Source of the DNA: Gemmatimonadaceae bacterium
Lineage (GTDB): Bacteria > Latescibacterota > UBA2968 > UBA8231
Length of the DNA stretch: 64,000 nucleotides
Assembly (NCBI GenBank): GCA_026706075.1
Contig: JAPOZM010000068.1
Location: forward strand, 1 to 64,000
Direction: 5' to 3'
The translations under genes and the position numbers were made by a program. Position 1 is the first letter of the stretch, and each line of letters begins with the position of its first letter. The notes beneath the pieces are model-generated. The model did no database searches and was not told where the DNA came from. It saw only the letters and a program-made list of their open reading frames with translations. Of the stretch, positions 1-8,280 are shown piece by piece.

Positions 1-1110
1 GCCGTGGCGGTCTTCACCCTCCTCGCCCGTTCCTTCCGGCGCCAGCAGCTCACCTGCATCCTCTCGGCGTTCTTCATTCTCTGCTACGTGGCCTACAGCT
101 TCATCCTCGACGGGGCCGGGGGCGGCACCGTCTGGACGTTCTACCTGTTTGGGGATCTCTTCAGCACGATGATGGTGGCCACCTTCTTCGCCTTCCTCAA
201 CGACAGCGTCGACTCCGGGTCCGCCAAGCGGCTCTACGGGCTCATCGGTCTCGGCGGCGTCTCCGGGGGTTTCTTCGGCAGCGCCGTGGTCGGCGTCAAC
301 GTGAAGAGCCTGAGCCCGGCGCTGTCCATGTGGTTGTGCGTGGCCATCGCCGTGGTCATCGTGCTGATCGCCCTGGCCGCGGGCCGGGTCGTCAGCCGCA
401 ACCTGGCGGCGCCGGCCAACGGCGGCGAGGAGGGATCCGATTCCCGGGAACGGGCGCCAGGGGCTCGGACGCCCGAAAGCTCGTCACACGGGAACCCGGC
501 CCTGGAGGGAGCGAGGCTGGCGCTGCGCTCCCCCTACCTGTTGTCGGTGGTGGCCATCGTCGGTCTCTACGAGATGGTCTCCACCATCATGGACTTCCAG
601 TTCACCTCGACGGTGCTGCACTACCTCGACGGCCCCGAGATCGGCGAGCACTTCCCCCGCGTCTTCACCTTCACCAACATGGTCGCCCTCGTCGTCCAGT
701 TGTTCCTCACCAGCCTGGTGATGACGAGGTTCGGCGTCGGAACGGCCCTCCTCTTCCTGCCCGTGGCGGCCCTCCTGGGCTCGGCGGGCTTCCTGGTCGC
801 GCCCGTGCTCCTCATGGGGAGCCTGTTGAACACCACGGACAACGGCTTCAGCTACTCGATCAACCAGTCGGCGAAGGAAGCCCTCTACGTCCCCACCACG
901 CGGGACGAGAAGTACAAGGCCAAGGCTTTCATCGACATGTTCGTGCAGCGCTTCGCGAAGGCCCTGGCCGTCGGCCTGAGTCTCCTGATCACGACGCTCT
1001 TCGCGGGCTACTCGAGCATTCGCTGGTTGTCCCTCGTGACCGCCGTCATCCTGCTGCTGTGGATCCTCGCCGCCCGCTACGCCGGCCGCGTGTTCATCGA
1101 AAAGGAGTAG
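1..1110 (+). CDS. ATP/ADP-translocase-like (Npt family) nucleotide transporter, 5' partial
   Basis: The reading frame is open at the left edge, so the N-terminus lies outside; a GTG at position 4 is only the first possible in-window start. The visible 369 residues are very hydrophobic with about eight membrane spans, and a polar Gly/Ser/Arg-rich loop near residues 137-160. The segment TRDEKYKAKAFIDMFVQR near residue 298 resembles the conserved loop of the Npt/ATP-ADP carrier family (usual form TS-R-E-x-KYKAKA-ID-F). Members of this family in free-living bacteria are of uncertain substrate; obligate intracellular bacteria use them to exchange ATP for ADP or to import nucleotides. It converges on the MscS gene with a gap of only about 45 bases. 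It could also be described as a divergent MFS protein. Confidence 0.65.
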   Translation, partial: AVAVFTLLARSFRRQQLTCILSAFFILCYVAYSFILDGAGGGTVWTFYLFGDLFSTMMVATFFAFLNDSVDSGSAKRLYGLIGLGGVSGGFFGSAVVGVNVKSLSPALSMWLCVAIAVVIVLIALAAGRVVSRNLAAPANGGEEGSDSRERAPGARTPESSSHGNPALEGARLALRSPYLLSVVAIVGLYEMVSTIMDFQFTSTVLHYLDGPEIGEHFPRVFTFTNMVALVVQLFLTSLVMTRFGVGTALLFLPVAALLGSAGFLVAPVLLMGSLLNTTDNGFSYSINQSAKEALYVPTTRDEKYKAKAFIDMFVQRFAKALAVGLSLLITTLFAGYSSIRWLSLVTAVILLLWILAARYAGRVFIEKE

Positions 1111-1155
1111 GGCGGCTGCCCTCATCGACGGGCGGGCCGGGTCGTGTTCTCGGGG

Positions 1156-2109
1156 TCAGGGGTCCCGCTTCGGCAGACTCAGCGGCGGATCGGGCGGCTC
1201 CCAGTCGTCGGGGGGAGGCTCGATCGTGACGTGGCGGTAGGCGAACTCGATGCTGTCGTTCTGGTGGATGGCCTCGATGATCTTCCCCAGGACTTCGCTG
1301 GCGATGCGCTCTCGCTCCACGGCGATGGACTGGTACCGCACCCGCATGGTGATCCCCGAATGGAAGAGCTCCGCCCGGACGAAGGGCGTCTCCCCGGTTT
1401 CCTCGATGATCTCACGGGTCACCTCGGTGGCGCAGTCGATGAGGGTTTGCTCGGTCAACCGGTAGTCCGAGCGATAGGAGATGCGCACCGGCACCTCGTC
1501 GAGGATGAACTTGGCCTCCTCGAATGACTCCGTGTGCGCGTAGTTGATGACCATCTGGTCGAAGAGCAGTGCATTGGGGATCAGGATGATCCGCCTGGAT
1601 GCTTCTTCCCCGGGGATGGTCCCGCCCACCTCCCCCAGCAGGATGTGGGTAGGACTGATATCGAGCACGTCGCCCGTGACGTCCTGGAAGATGATGCGGT
1701 CACCGATCTGGAAGGGCCGCTTCGCCATGACCATGATCCAGGCGGCCAGCCCGGTCACGGGCCGCTGCAGGGACCAGCCCATGAGCATGCCGAGAAAGCC
1801 CAGGCCCAGGCCCATGGCGGCGAAGGAACCCGACAGGCTGATGACCAGAAGGACGATCCCCGTAAGCACGAAGGCGTACTTGAGCAGCGAGTGGGCCCTG
1901 TGGACCTGGACCTCGCGGCGGCCCTGGCGCCGCATGGCCCCCAGGACGAAGCGCTTGGCGATCTTGTAGACGAGCGCCACAACGGTCAGCACGAGGGCGC
2001 CCGGGAGGAGATAGACGATCACGTCCATCACATCCCGGGCTATTTCGGGGACGTGGTGGGCGACCCATCCCTGCGTGGTGTCCACCAGGCTGGCTACTTC
2101 CTTGTTCAT
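1156..2109 (-). CDS. MscS-family small-conductance mechanosensitive channel
   Basis: A 317-residue membrane protein. Hydrophobic spans lie at about 29-50, 78-95 and 97-125, the last being the Gly/Ala-rich pore helix. It is followed by the beta-domain signature KRPFQIGDRIIF (130-141), which is diagnostic of MscS channels. These open under membrane tension and release solutes during hypo-osmotic shock. A soluble cytoplasmic domain and a proline/acid-rich tail complete it. The ATG at 2109 is preceded by a GAAAGAGGA ribosome-binding sequence, which supports the start. It lies downstream of, and on the same strand as, the large WD40 protease gene, about 120 bases away. Length is typical for the short MscS subgroup. 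Confidence 0.9.
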   Translation of the reverse strand: MNKEVASLVDTTQGWVAHHVPEIARDVMDVIVYLLPGALVLTVVALVYKIAKRFVLGAMRRQGRREVQVHRAHSLLKYAFVLTGIVLLVISLSGSFAAMGLGLGFLGMLMGWSLQRPVTGLAAWIMVMAKRPFQIGDRIIFQDVTGDVLDISPTHILLGEVGGTIPGEEASRRIILIPNALLFDQMVINYAHTESFEEAKFILDEVPVRISYRSDYRLTEQTLIDCATEVTREIIEETGETPFVRAELFHSGITMRVRYQSIAVERERIASEVLGKIIEAIHQNDSIEFAYRHVTIEPPPDDWEPPDPPLSLPKRDP

Positions 2110-2229
2110 CGGTCGGTCCTCTTTCGATGGGCGATGGCGGGTCCTTCGGCCAACGATAGGGAGCCAGGCGTCGGAGGGCTATCGGACAGAAAGGGGACAG
2201 CGACCCGACAGCGCTGTTCGCTCCGCGTC

Positions 2230-5200
2230 TCAGCGCAGGAGGGTGAGCTTGCGGGTCCACGCTCGTTCGGCCGTCACCAGCCGGTAGACATGCACCCCGC
2301 TGGCCAGGAGGCGGCCTCGCTCATCCCGGCCGTCCCAGTGCAGCCGATGGAGGCCGGCCTTGTGGTGTCCCGAGCTCAGGACGACCACCCGCTGGCCGGT
2401 GAGGGCGAAGACCTCCACGCGCGCCGTCCCCGGCTGCAGCTGGAACCAGGTGATCACCGTGCCGCTGTTGAACGGGTTGGGCGCGTTCTGCCGAAGCTGA
2501 GGACCGTCCGGCAGGCCGATCCGCTTCCGCGCCAGGGCCACCAGCCTGGCCCGCGCCGGCTGGCCGAAGCTCTCGGCGAAGAGGAAGAAGTCGGTGAAGT
2601 CCACCGTGCCGCTGCCGTCCAGGTCGAAGCGGGGATCGGTGCCACCGAAGGCCTCGGCGAAGAGGAAGAAGTCCGAGAAGCCCGTCGCCCCGTCGCCGTC
2701 GAAGTCGGGCGTGGCCTTGGCCGTGGCGGTGAAGGTGACCGACTGCAGGCCGGCCACGGTGGCCCGGACGGTGTTCGTCCCTGGAGTGTTGCCCAGGATC
2801 AGCGTGATCGAGGCGCGGCCGTCGGTGTTCGTGGTGACCGTCGTTGCAGACAGACTGCCGCCGCCGGCGGTGACCGCGAAGGTAACCTGGACCCCCGCGA
2901 GGGGGTTGCCGTTCTGGTCACGCACCTCCACGACGAATGGCTCGCCCAGGGCGGCCCCGGCCGCGCCCTCCTGCTCATCCCCCGAAGGCTTGTTCAGCGT
3001 CCGGGCCATGGCCACTCCGGTCGCGTTGAAGACCACCGGCTCGAGTCCGTCCACGGTGGCCTCCACGGTGTTGGTCCCCGGCTGCCGCCCCAGGGTCAAA
3101 GTCGTGGCGGCGCGGCCCTCGGCATCCGTGGCGGCGGTGGTCACCGAGAGGGTGCCGCCTCCGGCGGTGACCGCGAAGGTGACGGTGGCTCCGGCCAGAG
3201 GGTCCCCGTACTGATCCAGCACCCGAACCACGAAGGGCTCGGCCAGGGCGGTGCCGGCCGCTCCCTGCGGCCGGCCTCCCGGGACCTGGGTCAGGGAGTG
3301 AGGCTGCGGCTGCAGGTTCCACAGCAGCATGGTGCCGTCCCGGGCCCCGGAGGCCAGGGTGGCGCCGTCGCGGGAAAACGCCACCGAGTGGACCCCACCC
3401 GTGTGTCCTGCCAGGGTGGCGGTACTACTCCTGCTATCCACGTCCCACAGAGTGACCCGGCGCCACGATCCCGAAACCATGCTCTTTCCATCTGGCGAGA
3501 ACGCCACCGAACCCGCCGAACTCCTGTTCGGCAGAGTGGCGACAGGCGCGCCCGTCGCCACATCCCACAGCCGGACCCCGTCTGAACCCGAGGCGAGGGT
3601 CTTCCCATCCGGGGAGAAGGCGACCGTGCCGACCCCTTCCTCATGCCCTTCCAGCGTGCCGATCAACTCTCGGGTCCTCACGTTCCACAGCTTCACCGTC
3701 TTGTCCTCCCAGCCGCCGCCCGAGGCCAGGAGGGCGCCATCGGGGGAGAACGCCACCGATTCGACCGAGTTCGTATGTCCTTCGAGGACTCCGATCTGCT
3801 CCCGAGTCGCCACGTCCCACAGACGGACCGTGGCATCCCATCCCCCGGCCGAAGCCACAGTTGCGCCATCGGGTGAGAACGACACCGAAGTGACTCTACC
3901 TGCGTGGCCTTCCAGGGTCCCCAGCAGTCCTCGGGTCTCCACGTCCCACAGCTTGACCGTGCGATCCGAGGACCCGGAAGACAGGAGGGCGCCGTCGGAG
4001 GAAAACGACACGGAACCGACCCCGAAGGCATGCCCCTCGAGGGTGGCGATCGGAGTCCGCGTCACCGCGTCCCACAGCCGGACCGCTCCGTCCTCGTGCC
4101 CCGAAGCCAGAAGGACGCCATCTGGCGAGAAGGCCATCGAGTACAGGATCCCGTGACCGGAAAGACTCACGGCATTGCCCGTCTCCACGTCCCGCAGAAG
4201 CACCGTGCCGTCGACCGCACCGGAGACGAGGGTGGCCCCGTCGCGGGAGAAGGCCACCGAACGAATCCCGCCCCCATGCTCCTCCAGGGTGGCCGTCTCC
4301 TCTCTGGCCGCCACGTCCCACAGCCGGATCGTGCGATCGTCCCATCCCCCGCCCGAAGCCAGGAGCCTCCCGTCGGGCGAGAACGACACCGAACGCACCT
4401 CGTCGGTATGTCCTCTCAGCGTGGCGATCTCTGTCTGTGTGGCCGCGTCCCACAGCCGGACCGTGGGATCGCCCCGTCCTGCGCCTGAAGCCAGGAGCGT
4501 TCCGTCGGGGGAGAACGACACCGACATGACCCGGTCGGTGTGCCCTTCCAGCGTGCCCACCTCCATCTGGGTCGTCACGTCCCACAGCCGGACCGTGCGG
4601 TCCTGGAACCCCGAGACCAGCCTCGACCCGTCCGGCGAGAAGGCCACGGAGATGTTCCAGTACCACTCGGTTCCCCGCGGCACCTCCCAGGTGCCGACCA
4701 CGCGTCTCCCCTCCACATCCCACAGCTTCATGCCCTGCTCTGGGGACCCGGAGGCCAGTCTCGTGCCGTCCGTCGAGAACACCACCGTTACCCCGCCCCC
4801 ATCCCCATGCCTCAGCGTGCCGACTCGCTCCCCGGCCTCCACCTCCCACAACTCGACCCGGCCGTTGTCGAGTCCCGCCGCCAGGGTGCCGTCGAGGGAG
4901 AACGCCACCGAGTGCACCGACCTCTCCGTCGGCAGCAGCGCCTGCGCCCGGGACGTGGCCGCCTCGTACAGCCACACGCCGATGGCGCTGGCCACCGCCA
5001 GACAGCGCCCGTCCGCCGAAAGGGCCACCGCCCGGTCGCCTTGCCCCATCGCGCCTTTGCCCAGACGCGCCGTCGCCGCCGTGGGCAGATGCCAGGTGCG
5101 ATAGTCGCCCTCCAGCTCGGCCACTGGGGTGCCCACGCCCTCGGCAAGGAACGTCACCAGCTCGCGCCCCCCGAGGGACACGCCCACGATGTTCGGCCCC

Positions 5201-7419
5201 GGCCGAGGCCCTGGAGTCAGAATCAACTCCGCCCGGCCGCCGGCATCGGTGGTGGCGTGCTCCACCGTGAACCGGCCGCTGAGCTGGCCCTCCCCGGCGG
5301 TCACCGTGAAGGTGACGCCCGCATCCGGCAGGGGATTGCCGTACTGGTCCCGCACTTCCACCACCAGGGGATGGGGCAGGGCGACGCCTGGCGCGCCTTG
5401 CTGGCCGTCGCCGGAGACGATCTCCAGCGCGAAGGGACGGGGTCCCGTCCACTCCGACACATCCCAAAGGGTGATCGTGCCGTCCCACCATGACCCGGCA
5501 GCGAGCATTGTTCCATCGGATGACAACGAGATTGAAGTGGCATCAGGAGATTCACCTGCTAGGGTGACGATCTCTTCCCGGCTCCCCACATCCCACAGCG
5601 TGATCGTGCCCCCTCCCGAGTTGAAGAACAGGGTAGCCCCGGCCGGGGAAAACGCCACTGGGGGTCCGCCTATCTCAACGAATGCGATCTCTTTTCGGTT
5701 GACCACATCCCACAGCGTGACCCCGCCACGTGCGGCCCCCCAGGCGAGGATGGTTCCATCGGGCGAGAACGCCACGGACCAGACCCCGTCCCCCGGAACC
5801 TCGATGGCGGCGATCTCCTTCCGGCTCGCCACGTCCCAGAGTCTGACCGCGTCATCCCCCAATTCACCATTCCCTGACCCGGAGGCGAGGAGGGCCCCAT
5901 CGGGCGAAAAGGCCAACGCGTTGATCTGATCCGTGTGGCCTTCCAGGGTGGCACGCAGCGTTCGGCCCGCAATGTCCCATAGTTTGATCGAATGTGGAGG
6001 ATCCTGCCACCACCCCCTGGACGCGAGCAGGGTTCCATCGCGGGAGAATGCCATCGGTGAATACGCCTTGAGCGTGGCGATCTCTTTTCGAGTTGCCACG
6101 TCCCAAAGTGCGACCCTGTCCCCAGCCCGGAAGGCGAGCGTCCCATCGCGGGAAAATGCCACTCTCGGAACCGACGTCGCATCCATTTCGGCGATATCTT
6201 CGCGTGTCTCTACGTCCCACAGCACGACCGCGGCATCAGTTCGAGGGTGTTTGGCCCTCGACCCGTAGGCGAGAAGGGCTCCATCGGGCGAAAACGCCAC
6301 CGAAGTGATGTTATCCAGCGGTCCCCTTACCCTGTCGATCTCATACGGCGAAGTCTCCACGAGCGAAAACCAGGTCTCACTTACATTCCCGTCGGTATCG
6401 ACAGCGACGACGAGAAGGTTATGCTTGGCCTGATCCGAGAGTGACGTAAAGCCACGTTGCCCATAGCTGCCATCGTAGTCGAACTCAACGACGGCACCTG
6501 TTTCGCGGGCCAATCCACGACACCACCCTGATGTACCGATCATGCCCACCTGATGAAGTCCCTCCGAGTCGCTGACCCGGAGTCGAACCGGAACACTTGT
6601 GGAGCCGGGTTCATACCTCGTGGACGAGATGATTTCCACCTTGGGCGGCTCCGCTTCTGCGATCGGGACGGAGAGATTGAAGTAGGCATGCGCGGACAGG
6701 AATTCCGCAGCGCACGCAGACAGGATCCCGCGCTGGTCGTGGCCGTACGACATGATGTACCGACTATCTCTGAAATCGTGGTACAGTCCGAAGGTATGTC
6801 CCAGCTCATGTGCGACCGTGAGGAAGCCGAATCTGTCCGGCACCACCAAGTAACCGCCATTTTTCGTCCGCCGCCGCCCGACCCCTCCGGCACGTTGACC
6901 ATCTCCCTGACGAAGGGCATCGGTGCCAAGGACGATGAAGTAGATGTTCGCATCCAGATCGAAGGTCTGCTCGAGTTCCTCCATCACGGCCCAACCCAGC
7001 GTGTTGTCGTAGTGGCTGAAGGGATGGTGACCATCGACGCGATGCACCAGCGGCTCTCCCTGGGCATCGGTTTCGATGCCGAAGGTCCAGTCGCCGTGGC
7101 CGTGCGCCTGCATCTGCTCGCGATAGAATGCCTGGCTCTGCTTGATCACCGTCTTCATCGAATCGACCACCTCGGCGCGGTACGACCAGTCGTTCGGCAG
7201 GAAGTAGATCATTCGGACCGTACGCGGTTCGCCCACGTTCAGATTCGCCAGCGGTCTGGCCGCAGGCCGGGGGTGATCCGGGACCCACCGGTGGTGGTCG
7301 TCGAAGGCGCAGAACTGCACGCTGTCGGCTGGCGGGGGAGAAGCGTGGGCGATGGCCAGCAGCGAGAGCAGGGGGCAGGACAGTCCCAATACGGCGCCCT
7401 GGTGGAGGATGGATTTCAT
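2230..7419 (-). CDS. Secreted metzincin protease / triple WD40 propeller protein with dockerin-like and FlgD-like C-terminus
   Basis: A 1729-residue exported protein. The start is ATG 7419, preceded by AGGAGAGG and giving a signal peptide (MKSILHQGAVLGLS...AHA), not the longer upstream frame. Order: metzincin-like protease with zinc motif HELGHTFGLYH (H204, E205, H208, H214) and Met-turn near M223; seven WD40 blades (about 363-660); Big_1 Ig-like domain (664-763); fourteen WD40 blades (795-1373); two Big_1 domains (1376-1570); a DxDxDG-type calcium pair resembling dockerin (1570-1616); and a C-terminal PNPFN...VYRL...TRKLTLLR module like type IX-secretion sorting domains. It is probably a cell-surface or secreted protease on a propeller scaffold; substrate unknown. 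The same architecture recurs at 13459-18780 on the other strand. Confidence 0.85.
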   Translation of the reverse strand: MKSILHQGAVLGLSCPLLSLLAIAHASPPPADSVQFCAFDDHHRWVPDHPRPAARPLANLNVGEPRTVRMIYFLPNDWSYRAEVVDSMKTVIKQSQAFYREQMQAHGHGDWTFGIETDAQGEPLVHRVDGHHPFSHYDNTLGWAVMEELEQTFDLDANIYFIVLGTDALRQGDGQRAGGVGRRRTKNGGYLVVPDRFGFLTVAHELGHTFGLYHDFRDSRYIMSYGHDQRGILSACAAEFLSAHAYFNLSVPIAEAEPPKVEIISSTRYEPGSTSVPVRLRVSDSEGLHQVGMIGTSGWCRGLARETGAVVEFDYDGSYGQRGFTSLSDQAKHNLLVVAVDTDGNVSETWFSLVETSPYEIDRVRGPLDNITSVAFSPDGALLAYGSRAKHPRTDAAVVLWDVETREDIAEMDATSVPRVAFSRDGTLAFRAGDRVALWDVATRKEIATLKAYSPMAFSRDGTLLASRGWWQDPPHSIKLWDIAGRTLRATLEGHTDQINALAFSPDGALLASGSGNGELGDDAVRLWDVASRKEIAAIEVPGDGVWSVAFSPDGTILAWGAARGGVTLWDVVNRKEIAFVEIGGPPVAFSPAGATLFFNSGGGTITLWDVGSREEIVTLAGESPDATSISLSSDGTMLAAGSWWDGTITLWDVSEWTGPRPFALEIVSGDGQQGAPGVALPHPLVVEVRDQYGNPLPDAGVTFTVTAGEGQLSGRFTVEHATTDAGGRAELILTPGPRPGPNIVGVSLGGRELVTFLAEGVGTPVAELEGDYRTWHLPTAATARLGKGAMGQGDRAVALSADGRCLAVASAIGVWLYEAATSRAQALLPTERSVHSVAFSLDGTLAAGLDNGRVELWEVEAGERVGTLRHGDGGGVTVVFSTDGTRLASGSPEQGMKLWDVEGRRVVGTWEVPRGTEWYWNISVAFSPDGSRLVSGFQDRTVRLWDVTTQMEVGTLEGHTDRVMSVSFSPDGTLLASGAGRGDPTVRLWDAATQTEIATLRGHTDEVRSVSFSPDGRLLASGGGWDDRTIRLWDVAAREETATLEEHGGGIRSVAFSRDGATLVSGAVDGTVLLRDVETGNAVSLSGHGILYSMAFSPDGVLLASGHEDGAVRLWDAVTRTPIATLEGHAFGVGSVSFSSDGALLSSGSSDRTVKLWDVETRGLLGTLEGHAGRVTSVSFSPDGATVASAGGWDATVRLWDVATREQIGVLEGHTNSVESVAFSPDGALLASGGGWEDKTVKLWNVRTRELIGTLEGHEEGVGTVAFSPDGKTLASGSDGVRLWDVATGAPVATLPNRSSAGSVAFSPDGKSMVSGSWRRVTLWDVDSRSSTATLAGHTGGVHSVAFSRDGATLASGARDGTMLLWNLQPQPHSLTQVPGGRPQGAAGTALAEPFVVRVLDQYGDPLAGATVTFAVTAGGGTLSVTTAATDAEGRAATTLTLGRQPGTNTVEATVDGLEPVVFNATGVAMARTLNKPSGDEQEGAAGAALGEPFVVEVRDQNGNPLAGVQVTFAVTAGGGSLSATTVTTNTDGRASITLILGNTPGTNTVRATVAGLQSVTFTATAKATPDFDGDGATGFSDFFLFAEAFGGTDPRFDLDGSGTVDFTDFFLFAESFGQPARARLVALARKRIGLPDGPQLRQNAPNPFNSGTVITWFQLQPGTARVEVFALTGQRVVVLSSGHHKAGLHRLHWDGRDERGRLLASGVHVYRLVTAERAWTRKLTLLR

Positions 7420-7456
7420 GGGAGGCCTCTCCTCTACCCTGTTCCGGTCGGTCCGA

Positions 7457-7510
7457 TCAACGCAGCAGGGTGAGCTTACGGGTGGGCGTGAACACCGCCG
7501 CAGAGTCGAT
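7457..7510 (-). pseudogene. Relic of the 3' end of a FlgD-tail (sorting-domain) gene
   Basis: Read on the minus strand, codons 7483-7457 give TRKLTLLR followed by a stop, the same last eight residues as the intact gene at 2230-7419 and near-identical to the ends of the other WD40 genes here. Upstream of it the frame no longer resembles the sorting module. It sits 37 bases before the ATG of the WD40 protease. I infer a former tandem paralogue of which only the extreme 3' end survives; chance is possible because the match is short. Confidence 0.45.
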
Positions 7511-8280
7511 GGACTGCGGTCTTCACCGTGCCGCTGCCCCTCCAGGCTGTCGCGGGTACGCTGATCCCGTCGGTGTCCGAGTCCGTCGCGGTCGCTCCGT
7601 AACGGAACACCAGCCTTCTCGTGCCGGAACCACGATGGCGTGGCGGTCCTCACCGAGTTGGGACGGCGAGGTCCGTCTTGACCTCGCCACTGCCAGTGAC
7701 CAGCATGCTCCTGTGGAGGGTGGCCTCGATCTCAATGATCTCTCCCAGCCCGGTAGGTGCCCCCATCCAGGCCATTCGAAACTGCCTCTCCTGTCATGCC
7801 ACAGAAGTCTCTGGCCCTGGCAGCCTGCCGAGGGGGGTCCAGGCACGTGACAGCCGCCTGCGTGGCATTCAGATAAGGGGGCCCTTACCGCGAGGAGCAA
7901 GGGGAAACTTGACACTTGGACGTAGCTGGAAATTCCCGGAGGGTACGATATGCGGACGAAAAACCGTATGGATACGGCAAGGCATCCTTTATCACTGGCA
8001 GCCAATGAGATCTGCGGATGCAAGTCAGACGGATTTTCCGTATCCGCCCCATTGATCTTTCTGGCGGAGGCTGCTCTCCGCGGCGGTCCATCCGATGCGT
8101 GAGAGGCTGTGTCAGGGCAAAGGTCGAGAGAGAGACGGCCCTTGGTTCGGAGCTGGTCCTTGATCCGCTCTGCAGGTCCACCCTGATTCCAGCGTGGGGC
8201 TCGGGCAGGCGCCTGGAGGTTTCCGCCATGACCGGGAGGATCGGCCTCCACCACCGCCACGGGGACAGCGAGCATTGCCC
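7511..8280. other. Long intergenic region between divergent large genes
   Basis: About 770 bases separating the divergent WD40 protease gene (minus) and the sigma-54 activator gene (plus). I find no convincing protein here: open frames on both strands have no recognisable domains. It holds one perfect CCGTAT-GG-ATACGG dyad (7964-7977) and a looser CGGAT...ATCCG inverted repeat (8030-8046). The stretch around 7900-8040 is noticeably less GC-rich than the genes, as expected for a control region. Promoters for both flanking genes presumably lie here, but no clear -35/-10 or -24/-12 box could be assigned. Confidence 0.6.
7964..7977. promoter_or_regulatory. CCGTAT-N2-ATACGG dyad, candidate operator
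   Basis: Perfect 6-base inverted repeat with a two-base centre, CCGTATGGATACGG. The same half-site recurs twice just after the sigma-54 activator gene (11396-11412 and 11418-11430). Its position in the shared upstream region of that activator gene suggests autoregulation or control of the divergent WD40 gene. Function is inferred from recurrence only. Confidence 0.5.

Noticed and set aside
1534..3585. Plus-strand frame spanning the end of MscS and the start of the WD40 protease gene
   Set aside because: Runs antisense through two good genes; composition typical of GC-rich antisense frames.
7828..7843. Reverse-strand -24/-12 box for the WD40 protease gene
   Set aside because: Only the core dinucleotides fit and it lies about 400 bases from the start codon.
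8154..8168. Second -24/-12 promoter (TGGTCCTTGATCCGC) before the activator gene
   Set aside because: GG and GC are spaced correctly but the rest of both boxes mismatches; expected by chance in GC-rich DNA.
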